Positions 17,977 to 27,092 of a DNA stretch of 64,000 nt are shown here, in pieces. The stretch's first letter is position 1. Each line of letters begins with the position of its first letter. Position numbers and translations under genes: made by a program. Below the pieces are notes generated by a model, which saw only the letters and a program-made list of their open reading frames with translations, made no database searches and was not told where the DNA came from. Source of the stretch: Colwellia sp. GTDB lineage: Bacteria > Pseudomonadota > Gammaproteobacteria > Enterobacterales > Alteromonadaceae. The stretch lies in assembly GCA_013215385.1 (NCBI GenBank), contig JABSOY010000021.1:1-64000 (forward strand), read 5' to 3'.

Positions 17977-18495
17977 ATGGTAATGCAAAGTAAGAAATAT
18001 CATCCTAGGATATCAACCTTGATGAACCTTTGTGAAGTCAACTATATGTTGCTAATTCGCTTACTTGCCAGTAATAACGATGCAGAAATAGTGGGAGACA
18101 AGCGCTGTTATTTTATTTCCGATTTTTTGTCTTATCAAACTGAAATATTAGAAGTTACCCGCTATACCAGCTTAGTGAGTATCTGCCAAACTTTGCCTTA
18201 TAGTAAAATAACATCAGAAAAAAGCATTCAGCAAACTGATAGTCCTATAGTCAATTTTTCTAGCGGTAAGTTTTCGACACTATTACGGCCTAAAATGGTT
18301 ATTCGCTTGTATCATGATGCGCGTATGGCAGAAGTGATTAGTAACCAAGATATCAGACAAGTTAAACCTCGTTACGATTATCCTAATTCTAAAATGCACT
18401 TACCTGATGAAAAACAACAAATTAATCAGTTTTTAAAAGAATGGTTACAACTTAGCCTTAAATTAGGGCAAGTACATATTTCACTTTTTGAGTAA
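17977..18495 (+). CDS. yqiB: DUF1249 / YqiB family protein
   Basis: 172 residues, soluble, in the position of yqiB between nudF and cpdA. Family-like features are the N-terminal LMNLCEVNYMLLIRLLA and later RLYHDARMAEVISNQ with the end KMHLPDEKQQINQFLKEWL. Its function is not established. The ATG at 17977 and one two codons later are both possible; ribosome sites are weak, which suits translational coupling with nudF. Confidence 0.85.
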   Translation: MVMQSKKYHPRISTLMNLCEVNYMLLIRLLASNNDAEIVGDKRCYFISDFLSYQTEILEVTRYTSLVSICQTLPYSKITSEKSIQQTDSPIVNFSSGKFSTLLRPKMVIRLYHDARMAEVISNQDIRQVKPRYDYPNSKMHLPDEKQQINQFLKEWLQLSLKLGQVHISLFE

Positions 18496-18501
18496 ACACT
18501 T

Positions 18502-19299
18502 TTGCCTTTAACTACCCATCCAGCTTTACCCGCTGAATTTACCATTGCACAAATAAGTGACTGTCATTTGTTTTCTAAAAAGGACGGTCTGCACTATGGT
18601 GCTAATGTTTATCAAAATTTAGTCAGTGTTTTACAAACTATTAAAACGCAATTTCAAGTTCAAGTAATCGTTTTTACCGGAGACATTACTCAAGATCATA
18701 GCGAAGTCTCGTATCAACGTTTCGTTCAAGCGGTTAGTGAATGTAAAATAACGACACCCTTTTATTATTTAGCGGGAAATCATGATGAACATGAATTACT
18801 TGATAAACACTTATCTGTAGCGCCATTCAACAAAAACAAAATTATTTCTGATGATTATTGGCAAATAACTTTACTTAATAGCAAGAGCGAAACCCCAAAA
18901 GGTTTTGTCGCAGCAAGTGAGTTGTTAGCCCTCGAAAATAACATTGATAACAGCAAGTATCAGCTCATTATGATGCATCATCATCCACTCGACGTCGGAT
19001 ATTTTATTGATAGACACGGGCTAGAGAACCAAAGACAGTTTTGGCAAACCATTGATAAGCAGCACACGGTTAAAGCTATTGCTTGTGGGCACGTACATCA
19101 AGCTATGACGATATACTCAAAATCGGGCACTAAAGGTATTCCTTTATATACTTGTCCGGCAACTTCTATTCAGTTCGACAAAAATAAAGACAGTGGAAGT
19201 TCAAACGGGCAAGGCGGAGGATTTAGAATTTTTTCTTTATATGCGAATGGTCAAATAGCTACAAACAGTCACTTTTTAGCAGAAAATATAAATGAGTAA
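18502..19299 (+). CDS. cpdA: 3',5'-cyclic-AMP phosphodiesterase
   Basis: 265 residues. The metallophosphoesterase motifs are all present: ISDCHLF, FTGDITQDHSE, AGNHDEHE, MMHHHPLDVG and ACGHVHQA, which bind two metals. CpdA breaks down cAMP and so tunes CRP-controlled genes. The start is TTG at 18502: yqiB ends in the same frame at 18493-18495, and no ATG precedes the conserved AQISDCHLF. A TTG start implies modest expression or coupling. It overlaps yqiA by eight bases. Confidence 0.9.
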   Translation: MPLTTHPALPAEFTIAQISDCHLFSKKDGLHYGANVYQNLVSVLQTIKTQFQVQVIVFTGDITQDHSEVSYQRFVQAVSECKITTPFYYLAGNHDEHELLDKHLSVAPFNKNKIISDDYWQITLLNSKSETPKGFVAASELLALENNIDNSKYQLIMMHHHPLDVGYFIDRHGLENQRQFWQTIDKQHTVKAIACGHVHQAMTIYSKSGTKGIPLYTCPATSIQFDKNKDSGSSNGQGGGFRIFSLYANGQIATNSHFLAENINE

Positions 19300-19885
19300 G
19301 CAAACTAAGCGTATTAATATTTTGTATTTACATGGCTTTAACTCATCACCTCAGTCAATAAAAACGCAGCAAACTAAAGCATATTTATCCAAAAACTTCC
19401 CCAATGTAAACTTTTATAGCCCACAATTGGCTTCATCTCCAGATGCGGTTATTAATCAACTTGAAAGTTTAATTGAAAACTCAAATCATGAAAACGAACA
19501 ATGGTTGTTTATGGGCTCATCATTAGGTGGTTATTTTTCGACGTATTTATCAGAAAAGTATCAAGGCAAAGCGGTATTAATTAACCCAGCGGTTAAACCT
19601 TATAACCTGATGTCAAATTACTTAGGCGAACAAACTAACCCTTATACCGGGGAGGTTTACCAAGTGGAACGACATTTTATTTCATCATTAAAAAGCATTG
19701 AGCAAGTAATTATTTCGAAAAATAATTACTTGGTCATGGTACAAACAGGTGACGAAGTGTTAGATTATCGGCAGGCTACAGAAAAATATAACAATTGCCA
19801 GTTAATTGTACAATGTGGCGGTGATCATAGCTTTATCGATTACTCAAAAATGTTACCTAAAATTGCGATGTTTTTTAATTTATAA
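19292..19885 (+). CDS. yqiA: YqiA-type esterase (alpha/beta hydrolase)
   Basis: 197 residues. Alpha/beta hydrolase signs are the N-terminal LYLHGFNSSPQS, the nucleophile elbow GSSLGGYFS (serine nucleophile), an Asp in QTGDEVLDY and a late His in CGGDHSFIDY, giving a full catalytic triad. YqiA of E. coli is an esterase with a preference for short acyl-CoA or ester substrates. It starts inside the end of cpdA (eight-base overlap) and is followed 36 bases later by parE, as in related genomes. Confidence 0.9.
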   Translation: MSKQTKRINILYLHGFNSSPQSIKTQQTKAYLSKNFPNVNFYSPQLASSPDAVINQLESLIENSNHENEQWLFMGSSLGGYFSTYLSEKYQGKAVLINPAVKPYNLMSNYLGEQTNPYTGEVYQVERHFISSLKSIEQVIISKNNYLVMVQTGDEVLDYRQATEKYNNCQLIVQCGGDHSFIDYSKMLPKIAMFFNL

Positions 19886-19921
19886 AACATTTTTCATCAT
19901 AATAATTATTAGAATAGTCAA

Positions 19922-21808
19922 ATGAGCGAACAATATAATTCAGACTCCATTGAAGTACTCAGTGGTTTAGACCCAGTACGTCATCGCCCAGGTATGTATA
20001 CCGATACATCTCGTCCAAATCATATCGGCCAAGAAGTTATCGATAACTCGGTAGATGAAGCCTTAGCCGGTCATGCTCAAAATATCACAGTAATTCTCGA
20101 TAAAGATCAATCGTTAGAAATTATTGATGACGGTCGAGGCATGCCAACAGATATACACGCTGAAGAAGGCGTTTCTGGTGTTGAACTTATTTTTTGTAAA
20201 TTACACGCAGGTGGTAAATTTTCCAATAAAAACTATCAGTTTTCTGGTGGTTTACATGGTGTTGGTATTTCAGTGGTTAATGCACTGTCTACACGTGTTG
20301 ACGTTGCTGTACGACGCGACGGTAAAGTCTATGAAATGGCTTTTGAAAATGGCTATAAAGTTGAAGAACTTGTTGAAACAGGTACGGTTGGACGACGCAA
20401 TACGGGTACTAGAGTAAAATTTTGGCCTGATCCTAAATATTTTGATTCCGCAAATTTTTCAGTACGACGTTTAATTCATTTATTAAAAGCCAAAGCAGTA
20501 TTATGTCCTGGTTTAACCATAAAATTTCATGATAAAAACGAAGATAAAAAATACCAATGGTACTTTGAAGACGGCTTGGTTGATTATCTAAAAGACTCGC
20601 TTAAAACTTGTATCTGTTTACCAGAAGAGCCTTTTGTCGGTACTTTTACTTCATCACATGAAACGGCTGACTGGGCGGTAACATGGTTACCTGAAGGCGG
20701 AGAAGGCATTGGTGAAAGTTACGTTAATTTAATTCCTACTATTCAAGGTGGTACGCACGTTAATGGTATGCGCCAGGGGTTATTAGAATCGATGCGTGAA
20801 TTTTGTGAGTTTAGGAACTTAATTCCACGTGGTGTTAAATTAACGCCCGATGATATTTGGGATAAATGTTCTTATATTTTGTCAATAAAAATGCAAGAAC
20901 CACAATTTGCAGGACAAACCAAAGAACGTTTATCGTCGCGTCAATGTGCAGCTTTTGTTACTGGCGTTGTTAAAGACTCATTTAGCTTATGGTTAAATGA
21001 ACACACTGAAATTGCCGAAAATCTGGCAGAATTTTGTATTTCAAATGCACAGCGTCGTTTACGTGCCAGCAAAAAAATAATACGTAAAAAAATCACTCAA
21101 GGCCCAGCATTACCGGGGAAATTAACCGATTGTGGTAGCCAAGATCTTAGTCGCACCGAATTGTTTTTAGTGGAAGGTGACTCGGCGGGCGGTAGTGCTA
21201 AACAAGCACGAGATCGTGAATTTCAGGCTATTATGCCTTTGCGTGGTAAAATTCTAAATACTTGGGAAGTCGATTCAGGACAAATACTTGCTTCACAAGA
21301 AGTACATGATATTTCTGTTGCCTTGGGTATTGACCCCGACTCTGATGATTTATCAGAATTACGTTACGGAAAAATATGTATTCTAGCGGATGCTGACTCT
21401 GATGGACTACATATCGCCACTTTATTGTGCGCTTTGTTTATGCAACATTTTTTACCGCTGGTACAGCAAGGGCATATTTATGTTGCTATGCCGCCTTTGT
21501 ATCGAATAGATATTGGTAAAGAAGTCTTTTACGCCTTGGATGAAGAAGAAAAAGACGGTGTGCTTGACCGTATTGAAGCCGAGAAAAAACGCGGTAAAGT
21601 CAATGTACAGCGCTTTAAAGGACTAGGTGAAATGAACCCGTTACAGTTACGTGAAACAACAATGGACCCTAATACTCGCCGTTTGGTGCAATTAACGGTA
21701 GATGAGCATTCTGAGACGATGGAGCTTATGGATATGTTACTTTCAAAAAAACGCAGCCCAGACAGAAAAACCTGGCTACAAAGTAAAGGCGATATGATCG
21801 GAATTTAA
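19922..21808 (+). CDS. parE: DNA topoisomerase IV subunit B
   Basis: 628 residues, the expected length. The GHKL ATPase domain is visible (EVIDNSVDEALAGHA, DDGRGMPTDIH, GGLHGVGISVVNALS), followed by the transducer and the TOPRIM region (LFLVEGDSAGGSAKQARDR and ILADADSDGLHIATLL). ParE and ParC decatenate daughter chromosomes. It differs from GyrB by lacking the extra insert. It closes the nudF-to-parE run and is followed by a UUCG-loop terminator. Confidence 0.97.
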   Translation: MSEQYNSDSIEVLSGLDPVRHRPGMYTDTSRPNHIGQEVIDNSVDEALAGHAQNITVILDKDQSLEIIDDGRGMPTDIHAEEGVSGVELIFCKLHAGGKFSNKNYQFSGGLHGVGISVVNALSTRVDVAVRRDGKVYEMAFENGYKVEELVETGTVGRRNTGTRVKFWPDPKYFDSANFSVRRLIHLLKAKAVLCPGLTIKFHDKNEDKKYQWYFEDGLVDYLKDSLKTCICLPEEPFVGTFTSSHETADWAVTWLPEGGEGIGESYVNLIPTIQGGTHVNGMRQGLLESMREFCEFRNLIPRGVKLTPDDIWDKCSYILSIKMQEPQFAGQTKERLSSRQCAAFVTGVVKDSFSLWLNEHTEIAENLAEFCISNAQRRLRASKKIIRKKITQGPALPGKLTDCGSQDLSRTELFLVEGDSAGGSAKQARDREFQAIMPLRGKILNTWEVDSGQILASQEVHDISVALGIDPDSDDLSELRYGKICILADADSDGLHIATLLCALFMQHFLPLVQQGHIYVAMPPLYRIDIGKEVFYALDEEEKDGVLDRIEAEKKRGKVNVQRFKGLGEMNPLQLRETTMDPNTRRLVQLTVDEHSETMELMDMLLSKKRSPDRKTWLQSKGDMIGI

Positions 21809-21848
21809 TTATATTTAAGTTGTTTTCATCAAAAATTAATATTTAAAG

Positions 21849-21873
21849 AGTATGGTTTCGACCATACTTTTTT
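21849..21873 (+). terminator. Intrinsic terminator of parE
   Basis: AGTATGGT pairs with ACCATACT around a TTCG tetraloop, followed by a T-run. The dispersed repeat starts directly after it (ATGTTCAGG from 21874). Confidence 0.9.
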
Positions 21874-22073
21874 ATGTTCAGGACGAACGGTATAACGCGC
21901 TGGCATGGATGCCAATGAGCGTATATGTTTAGGACGAACGGGAATGATTTTAGTTCCCACAAATCATAAGTACCTCCATCCATGGAGGCAATAACGCGGT
22001 GGCGGCCGATCTAAGGCATCCATGCCTTCACGGCATTTACACTTCCTTGTGTGTCATGCCAATGAACGTATAT
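21874..22073. repeat. Dispersed modular repeat, copy 2 (modules A, C and a variant end)
   Basis: It starts ATGTTCAGGACGAACGG right at the parE terminator T-run and contains a second diverged A unit. Module C follows (ACAAATCATAAGTACC and palindrome CCTCCATCCATGGAGG at 21973-21988), then palindrome AAGGCATCCATGCCTT (22013-22028) and an end resembling CCAATGAACGTATAT. The GAPDH frame extends back into it, but the true start is at 22101. Confidence 0.82.
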
Positions 22074-22100
22074 TTCCAGTATAAAAATTTAGGAACAGTA

Positions 22101-23126
22101 ATGACAATTAAAGTAGGCATTAACGGCTTTGGTCGTATGGGGCGTTTGGTTTTACGTGCAGCTTGGCAATGGCCAGAAATCGAATTTATCCAAATAAACG
22201 ATCCGGCGGGTAATGCTGAAACCTTGGCTCATTTACTTAATTTTGATTCCATTCATGGTCGCTGGACATTTAATGCACAGTTCGATAATGAAGAAATGGT
22301 AATACGTGATGAAAAGGGCGTTCACAAAATCGCGATGAGCCAAAACGCGTCTATCAGTGAAACAGACTGGTCAAAGTGTGACGTTGTAGTTGAAGCTTCC
22401 GGTGTTATGAAAACGACTAAACTATTAAACGCTTACCTTAAACAAGGGGTCAAACGTGTCATGGTCACTGCGCCCGTTAAAGAAGACGGTATTTTAAATA
22501 TCGTAATGGGCGTTAATCATCATTTGTATGAGAAAGATAAACATGCCATCGTTACTGCTGCGTCTTGTACCACTAACTGTTTAGCACCTGTGGTTAAAGT
22601 ATTGCAGGACAGTATTGGTATAAAACACGGTAGCATGACCACCATTCATGATATCACCAATACCCAAACAATCCTTGATGCACCTCATAAAGATTTACGT
22701 CGTGCTCGCGCTTGCGGGCAAAGTTTGATCCCGACAACAACAGGGTCTGCAACGGCTATCACCCATATATTTCCTGAACTAAAGGGTAAATTAAATGGTC
22801 ATGCAGTACGTGTTCCACTAGCGAATGCTTCTCTTACCGATTGTGTATTTGAGTTAAATCGCGGCGTAACCGTTGAAGAGATTAACCAGTTAATGGCAAC
22901 AGCGGCAGAAGGTGAGTTAAAAAATATTCTTGGTTACGAAGAAAGGCCTTTAGTGTCTGTCGATTATAAAACAGACCCTCGTTCATGCATTGTTGACGCG
23001 CTTTCAACCATGGTGGTGAATGATACGCAATTGAAGATGTATTTGTGGTATGACAACGAGTGGGGTTATGCAAATCGTGCTGCTGAATTAATGCTGTTAG
23101 TTGGGCGCTCTGATATTGCTAACTAA
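22101..23126 (+). CDS. ArsJ-associated glyceraldehyde-3-phosphate dehydrogenase
   Basis: 341 residues from the ATG at 22101, with AGGAA just upstream; the longer frame from 21999 lies in repeat DNA. The Rossmann start is [19 protein letters not shown]. The catalytic motif is [10 protein letters not shown], and the C-terminal [11 protein letters not shown] is also canonical. GAPDHs next to arsJ are known to use arsenate in place of phosphate, forming 1-arseno-3-phosphoglycerate for export. Here arsJ follows 101 bases later on the same strand. A role in central glycolysis cannot be excluded from sequence alone, but the context favours arsenic detoxification. Confidence 0.88.
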   Translation: MTIKVGINGFGRMGRLVLRAAWQWPEIEFIQINDPAGNAETLAHLLNFDSIHGRWTFNAQFDNEEMVIRDEKGVHKIAMSQNASISETDWSKCDVVVEASGVMKTTKLLNAYLKQGVKRVMVTAPVKEDGILNIVMGVNHHLYEKDKHAIVTAASCTTNCLAPVVKVLQDSIGIKHGSMTTIHDITNTQTILDAPHKDLRRARACGQSLIPTTTGSATAITHIFPELKGKLNGHAVRVPLANASLTDCVFELNRGVTVEEINQLMATAAEGELKNILGYEERPLVSVDYKTDPRSCIVDALSTMVVNDTQLKMYLWYDNEWGYANRAAELMLLVGRSDIAN

Positions 23127-23227
23127 GTTTTTTACGGTTAATTAGCCATTTAGAACTCTATAGTGATGGCTAGTTATTCTTATGGGTTCGAATAAAACAA
23201 GCAAAAAATAAGTCTCGGTATATTCTC

Positions 23228-24466
23228 ATGATTGAAAAAATAGCTGCGCTGCCTAGTGCCGTGAAACAATATTTATTGATCACCACTAATTATTGGTTTT
23301 TCACTTTAACTGATGGCGCGTTACGCATGTTAGTGCTGCTCTATTTTTATCAGTTAGGTTATGCACCGTTTGCCATTGCCATGCTATTTTTGTTTTATGA
23401 AGTTTTTGGCGTGATCACAAATTTAGTGGGGGGCTGGCTTGGCGCTCGTATCGGTTTAAATAAAACCATGAATATGGGATTGCTGATGCAAGTGGTTGCA
23501 TTAGTCATGCTGAGTATTCCTGAACAATATTTAACGGTAGCTTGGGTGATGCTAGCGCAAGCATTGTCTGGTATTGCTAAAGATCTCAATAAAATGAGTG
23601 CAAAAAGCAGTATTAAAGCCTTAGTCCCTTCTAGCGAGAACGGGCAAATGCAAGCCGGTCTTTTTCGTTGGGTAGCTTATTTAACGGGCTCTAAAAATGC
23701 CCTGAAGGGTTGTGGTTTTTTTCTCGGGGCTTTTTTATTAAACGCAACAGGTTTTTCGTTAGCGATGTTAATGATGGCAGCTGTTCTCGCTATAATTCTT
23801 ATGTTGAGTTTATCTACTTTACAAGGCGATTTAGGTAAAGCTAAGCATAAAGTAAAGTTCAAGCAAATGTTCTCGAACGATACATCATTAAATTATCTAG
23901 CCGCGGCTCGGCTATTTTTATTCGCCGCGCGTGATGTTTGGTTTGTCGTGGCATTACCACTCTTTTTAGTCAGTCATTTAGGCTGGGAACATACGGATGT
24001 AGGCATGTTCATGGCGCTATGGATTATTGGCTATGGCATTATTCAAACGTCGACGCCGAAATTTTTTATTAGAAAAAATCAACGTAATATAGACGGAGAT
24101 TTACTCTCATTTTGGGGAGGAAGTTTAGCTGTTGTAACATTATTACTTTCGCTTGGTTTATTTTATGTTGAAGACATTAATATTAAGGTGGAAAATTTAC
24201 TTGTTGCTGGCTTATTTGTCTTTGGCGCTGTATTTGCCATAAATTCAGCACTGCACAGTTATGTCATTATTGCTATGGCCAAGGAAGATGGCGCTTCTAT
24301 GGATGTTGGCTTTTATTATATGGCCAATGCTTTAGGACGCTTATTAGGGACTGTACTATCGGGCGTGTTGTATCAGTTTACTAATTTAGTTACCTGTTTA
24401 GTGTTATCAGCAATCTTTGCGGGTTTATCAGCATTATTAATCCGTAAAATCAGCGTAAAGGCTTAA
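23228..24466 (+). CDS. arsJ: Organoarsenical efflux MFS transporter ArsJ
   Basis: 412 residues, about 12 membrane segments, major facilitator superfamily. The N-terminus (KQYLLITTNYWFFTLTDGALRMLVLLYFY), the ALSGIAKDLNKMSAKSSIK loop and the placement behind a GAPDH match the ArsJ family. ArsJ exports 1-arseno-3-phosphoglycerate, which then breaks down outside the cell to arsenate, giving arsenate resistance without reduction. No arsR regulator or arsC reductase is nearby, so control is unclear. It converges on flgT with a 34-base gap. Confidence 0.9.
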   Translation: MIEKIAALPSAVKQYLLITTNYWFFTLTDGALRMLVLLYFYQLGYAPFAIAMLFLFYEVFGVITNLVGGWLGARIGLNKTMNMGLLMQVVALVMLSIPEQYLTVAWVMLAQALSGIAKDLNKMSAKSSIKALVPSSENGQMQAGLFRWVAYLTGSKNALKGCGFFLGAFLLNATGFSLAMLMMAAVLAIILMLSLSTLQGDLGKAKHKVKFKQMFSNDTSLNYLAAARLFLFAARDVWFVVALPLFLVSHLGWEHTDVGMFMALWIIGYGIIQTSTPKFFIRKNQRNIDGDLLSFWGGSLAVVTLLLSLGLFYVEDINIKVENLLVAGLFVFGAVFAINSALHSYVIIAMAKEDGASMDVGFYYMANALGRLLGTVLSGVLYQFTNLVTCLVLSAIFAGLSALLIRKISVKA

Positions 24467-24500
24467 AGTATCCATAACTTAAAGCCTTAAAGTTATTTAA

Positions 24501-25664
24501 TTAATAACGGACCGCTAAATCGGCTAACTGAATATTACCGAGTAGGCTTTCATCAGTGGCAATAGCTTTGGCACTTTCCTGTGAAACTTGGGTCACTTTT
24601 ACGGTATAAGGGCTGACATTAAAGCCCGCATACGTTTTACCTGAGTCAGTAATGGTATTCCTCAAATGTAGTAATGAAAACTCATCGCCTAATTTTACCC
24701 CGTGACGCTTACCTAAATTAATCGTTAAGGTATTACCCGCAATTTGTACTATTTTACCGCGCGTCGGTTGACACATCATATTTTCATCAATATCAATGAT
24801 CATATCATTAAGTACTTTTTCAATGGCGGTACCGTATAGGCTTTGCCAGAAAACTTGGCTATGTAAATCAATACGCTCTCGCCTGCCAAATTCCCACGGC
24901 GCTGAATCTCGATAAGTCTTGTTGAATACTAGCTCGCCGTTAGTGCCGTTGTAAATATATAAGCTGACATTGAATTGGCGGGTAAAGACATCTTCTTGCC
25001 AGAACTGCCAGCCATTGGTTGTGTCTTGTGCAAAGCTAAGATCATTAATTTCAGAGTACATCACATATTGTGTATCACTCATGTTAGCGAGTGACATCGT
25101 TAAGCTCTTTATTGCTTCTGCTTGCATGCTATTATTTAAACGTGAAAACTGTGCTTTATTTTTAAGTAATAATTTAGTATCTAAATAAATACCTTTATTG
25201 TTTATTTGATAGGCAAGTTTTTCCATTACTTTGGTATCTAAAGCATATACTTCGCCAATGTTGGCCTGCTCTCGATGTTGTAAATGGCTACGTGTTATTA
25301 ATAACGATTTACGGTAATCCGATGAAAAACACTGCTTATCTTGCGGAAAAATATCAGCACGAATTCTTACGGTAACCATATTACCTTGATAAATTTCATC
25401 GATAAGTTCGAATGAGTTCACCGTACCGCTAGCGCGAATATTAATTTCGTTTTGTGTCAATAATCCGTTGACGGTTTTTTGAACACTAGATACAGAGGCA
25501 CCGGCAACTAATAATGCTTTTTTTAGGGCATTTTCCATAGCTAATACTTTTGCTTGCTCGTTATTACCATGCATTATTACTGAGTGCCCTTGAGCTTCAT
25601 ACCATTGAGCGTTTGCACAATGGTTAATGCATAATATAAGTAAAGCCGATATAAATAAGCGCAT
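24501..25664 (-). CDS. flgT: Flagellar assembly protein FlgT
   Basis: 387 residues from the ATG at 25664, which starts a signal peptide (MRLFISALLILC, cleavage near ANA-QWYEA); the frame open from 25736 would bury it. The N-terminal part (AQGHSVIMHGNNEQAKVLAMENALKKALLVAGA) and the C-terminal beta domain (KIVQIAGNTLTINLGKRHGVKLGDEF) fit Vibrio FlgT. FlgT builds the H-ring around the basal body and helps the T-ring bind sodium-driven stators. It is divergent from flgO-flgP, as in Vibrio. Confidence 0.9.
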   Translation of the reverse strand: MRLFISALLILCINHCANAQWYEAQGHSVIMHGNNEQAKVLAMENALKKALLVAGASVSSVQKTVNGLLTQNEINIRASGTVNSFELIDEIYQGNMVTVRIRADIFPQDKQCFSSDYRKSLLITRSHLQHREQANIGEVYALDTKVMEKLAYQINNKGIYLDTKLLLKNKAQFSRLNNSMQAEAIKSLTMSLANMSDTQYVMYSEINDLSFAQDTTNGWQFWQEDVFTRQFNVSLYIYNGTNGELVFNKTYRDSAPWEFGRRERIDLHSQVFWQSLYGTAIEKVLNDMIIDIDENMMCQPTRGKIVQIAGNTLTINLGKRHGVKLGDEFSLLHLRNTITDSGKTYAGFNVSPYTVKVTQVSQESAKAIATDESLLGNIQLADLAVRY

Positions 25665-25708
25665 GAGCTGTCCGTCAGTGAAATTGGTTTGATATCTGCA
25701 ATTAAATA

Positions 25709-25724
25709 TGCATTTTTTATGCCT
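25709..25724 (-). promoter_or_regulatory. Candidate sigma-54 promoter for flgT
   Basis: Read on the minus strand it is AGGCATAAAAAATGCA, matching TGGCAC-N5-TTGCA at the essential GG and GC with correct spacing. It ends about 45 bases before the flgT start. In Vibrio such flagellar genes depend on the RpoN/FlrC cascade. Confidence 0.5.
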
Positions 25725-25755
25725 ATTTAATTTCATCTACAATGTAGCGTTGTTA

Positions 25756-25771
25756 TGGCGCGATTTATGCT
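25756..25771 (+). promoter_or_regulatory. Candidate sigma-54 promoter for flgO-flgP
   Basis: TGGCGCGATTTATGCT matches TGGCAC-N5-TTGCA at the GG and GC dinucleotides, which are ten bases apart as required. It lies about 85 bases before the flgO start. Confidence 0.5.
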
Positions 25772-25791
25772 TTGTTTCTGATAGATTATTG

Positions 25792-25810
25792 AATATCGGT
25801 TACCGATATT
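25792..25810. promoter_or_regulatory. Inverted repeat between flgT and flgO
   Basis: AATATCGGT and ACCGATATT form a perfect inverted repeat around one T, between the candidate promoters and flgO. It could be an activator or repressor site. The regulator is unknown. Confidence 0.45.
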
Positions 25811-25856
25811 ATCACCAGACTAATATTCGCTGTAAAAGGCGGTTGAGGGGAACTCA

Positions 25857-26513
25857 ATGAAAAAGTGGCTTATTCCATTACTTATTCCGACAGTTATGTC
25901 GTGTTCATCAATGAATATAATGGGCGAAGAAGAAGATTTTTATAAATCAAAGCAAGTAGCTCGTGGCGAGATAGACAGCTTTAACCTGCCAAGACATGCT
26001 ATTGCTGATGTCGTGAAAGGTCTTACTTATCAGATGCTTGAAAGTAGCTCTTTTGTTAACCCCAAAACACCTATTGCGGTAGCGTCTTTTGTTGAGCTAG
26101 GAGATCTAGAGTCAACTAATTGGCTAGGTAATCAAATTGCTGAAAATTTTATTCATGAGCTACAACGCCATGGGTTAGTGGTTATTGATTATAAAACTAC
26201 CGGGCATATCCGTGTGACCGCTGAAGGTGATTACGTTTTTAGTCGTGACTGGAAAGAGTTACCTGAACGCCAGATTATTGACTACGTTGTTACAGGAACC
26301 ATGATGGAACAGGGTAATGGTGTAATGATTAATGCCCGTATGATTGGCATGCAATCGCGTGTAGTCGTTGCTACGGCACAGTCATTCATTCCAAATTGGG
26401 TGATTGGCGAACAAATCAATCAAGATGAAAATATTCGCATGAAAGATGGCTTGATTATTCGAAACAGTGCCATGCTTGCGAAAGATGCTCGCTCAATTGA
26501 AATTGTTAACTAA
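25857..26513 (+). CDS. flgO: Flagellar outer-membrane lipoprotein FlgO
   Basis: 218 residues. The signal ends in a lipobox (TVMSC, lipidated Cys16), so it is an outer-membrane lipoprotein. The FlgO domain is clear: VVKGLTYQML, PIAVASFVELGDLE, NWLGNQIAENFIHELQRHGL, and VTGTMMEQGNGVMINARMI. FlgO and FlgP form part of the outer-membrane ring (H-ring) of sheathed, sodium-driven Vibrio-type flagella and are needed for full motility. It is divergent from flgT and followed by flgP in the same direction. Confidence 0.9.
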   Translation: MKKWLIPLLIPTVMSCSSMNIMGEEEDFYKSKQVARGEIDSFNLPRHAIADVVKGLTYQMLESSSFVNPKTPIAVASFVELGDLESTNWLGNQIAENFIHELQRHGLVVIDYKTTGHIRVTAEGDYVFSRDWKELPERQIIDYVVTGTMMEQGNGVMINARMIGMQSRVVVATAQSFIPNWVIGEQINQDENIRMKDGLIIRNSAMLAKDARSIEIVN

Positions 26514-26520
26514 TATCGAA

Positions 26521-26538
26521 TTAAGTGTTAACACTTAA
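26521..26538. repeat. 18-bp perfect palindrome between flgO and flgP
   Basis: TTAAGTGTTAACACTTAA is its own reverse complement and lies between the flgO stop and the AGAGGA ribosome site of flgP. In RNA it would form a hairpin next to that site, so it could tune flgP translation or processing. Confidence 0.55.
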
Positions 26539-26549
26539 GAGGAAAAATT

Positions 26550-27029
26550 GTGGTGAACAAGATGAAAAAATCAATCTTTAAAATGTTATCAATCAGCAGC
26601 TTATTATTTTTTATAGTAAGTTGCTCAAGTGTTTACGATAAACACGTGCAATGGCAAAGCGTTAAACCAGAATCGTTTCCTGTTTTGCATGCTATCGGAC
26701 AAGCTCCGATAAGTTTACAACGTTCTACTCATAAAACACAAAGGATGTTAATGGCAATTAATGCGTCAAAACTTGCCGCTTATGCGGAACTTGCTGAGCA
26801 GGTTTACGGACTAAAAATTAATGGTCAAACGACTATGTCGCAATTATTAATAGGTAAACAAGAAGTGTCCGCTTCAGTTAACGGTATTATTCGCGCGGCC
26901 AAAGTGGTGAAAAGTTATCCTGTCGGCGATAGCTACACCACGGAATTAAGTTTAGATTTTAAAGATGTCTATGAAATATATTTAGCATCGTCACCACAAC
27001 GTGAAATTAAAGATGTTACTTATTACTAG
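26550..27029 (+). CDS. flgP: Flagellar outer-membrane lipoprotein FlgP
   Basis: 159 residues. The start is GTG at 26550 with AGAGGA upstream; the next ATG (26562) is farther from it. The lipobox is FFIVSC followed by SS. The mature part has the LPP20/FlgP pattern: FPVLHAIGQAPI, LMAINASKLAAYAELAEQVYGLKI, and VKSYPVGDSYTTELSLDFKDVYEIY. FlgP forms a large outer-membrane basal disk or ring in Vibrio and Campylobacter. It pairs with flgO. No other flagellar genes are in the window, so this is a detached part of the regulon. Confidence 0.9.
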   Translation: MVNKMKKSIFKMLSISSLLFFIVSCSSVYDKHVQWQSVKPESFPVLHAIGQAPISLQRSTHKTQRMLMAINASKLAAYAELAEQVYGLKINGQTTMSQLLIGKQEVSASVNGIIRAAKVVKSYPVGDSYTTELSLDFKDVYEIYLASSPQREIKDVTYY

Positions 27030-27092
27030 GTGAAAATTTACTAGCCAATCGTTATAAGTAATCATCTTAACAAGGCTAGCTAAATATTTAGA

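Noticed and set aside
21999-22100. Longer start for the GAPDH gene at 21999
   Set aside because: The extension is translated repeat DNA; the ATG at 22101 has a ribosome site and the family N-terminus.
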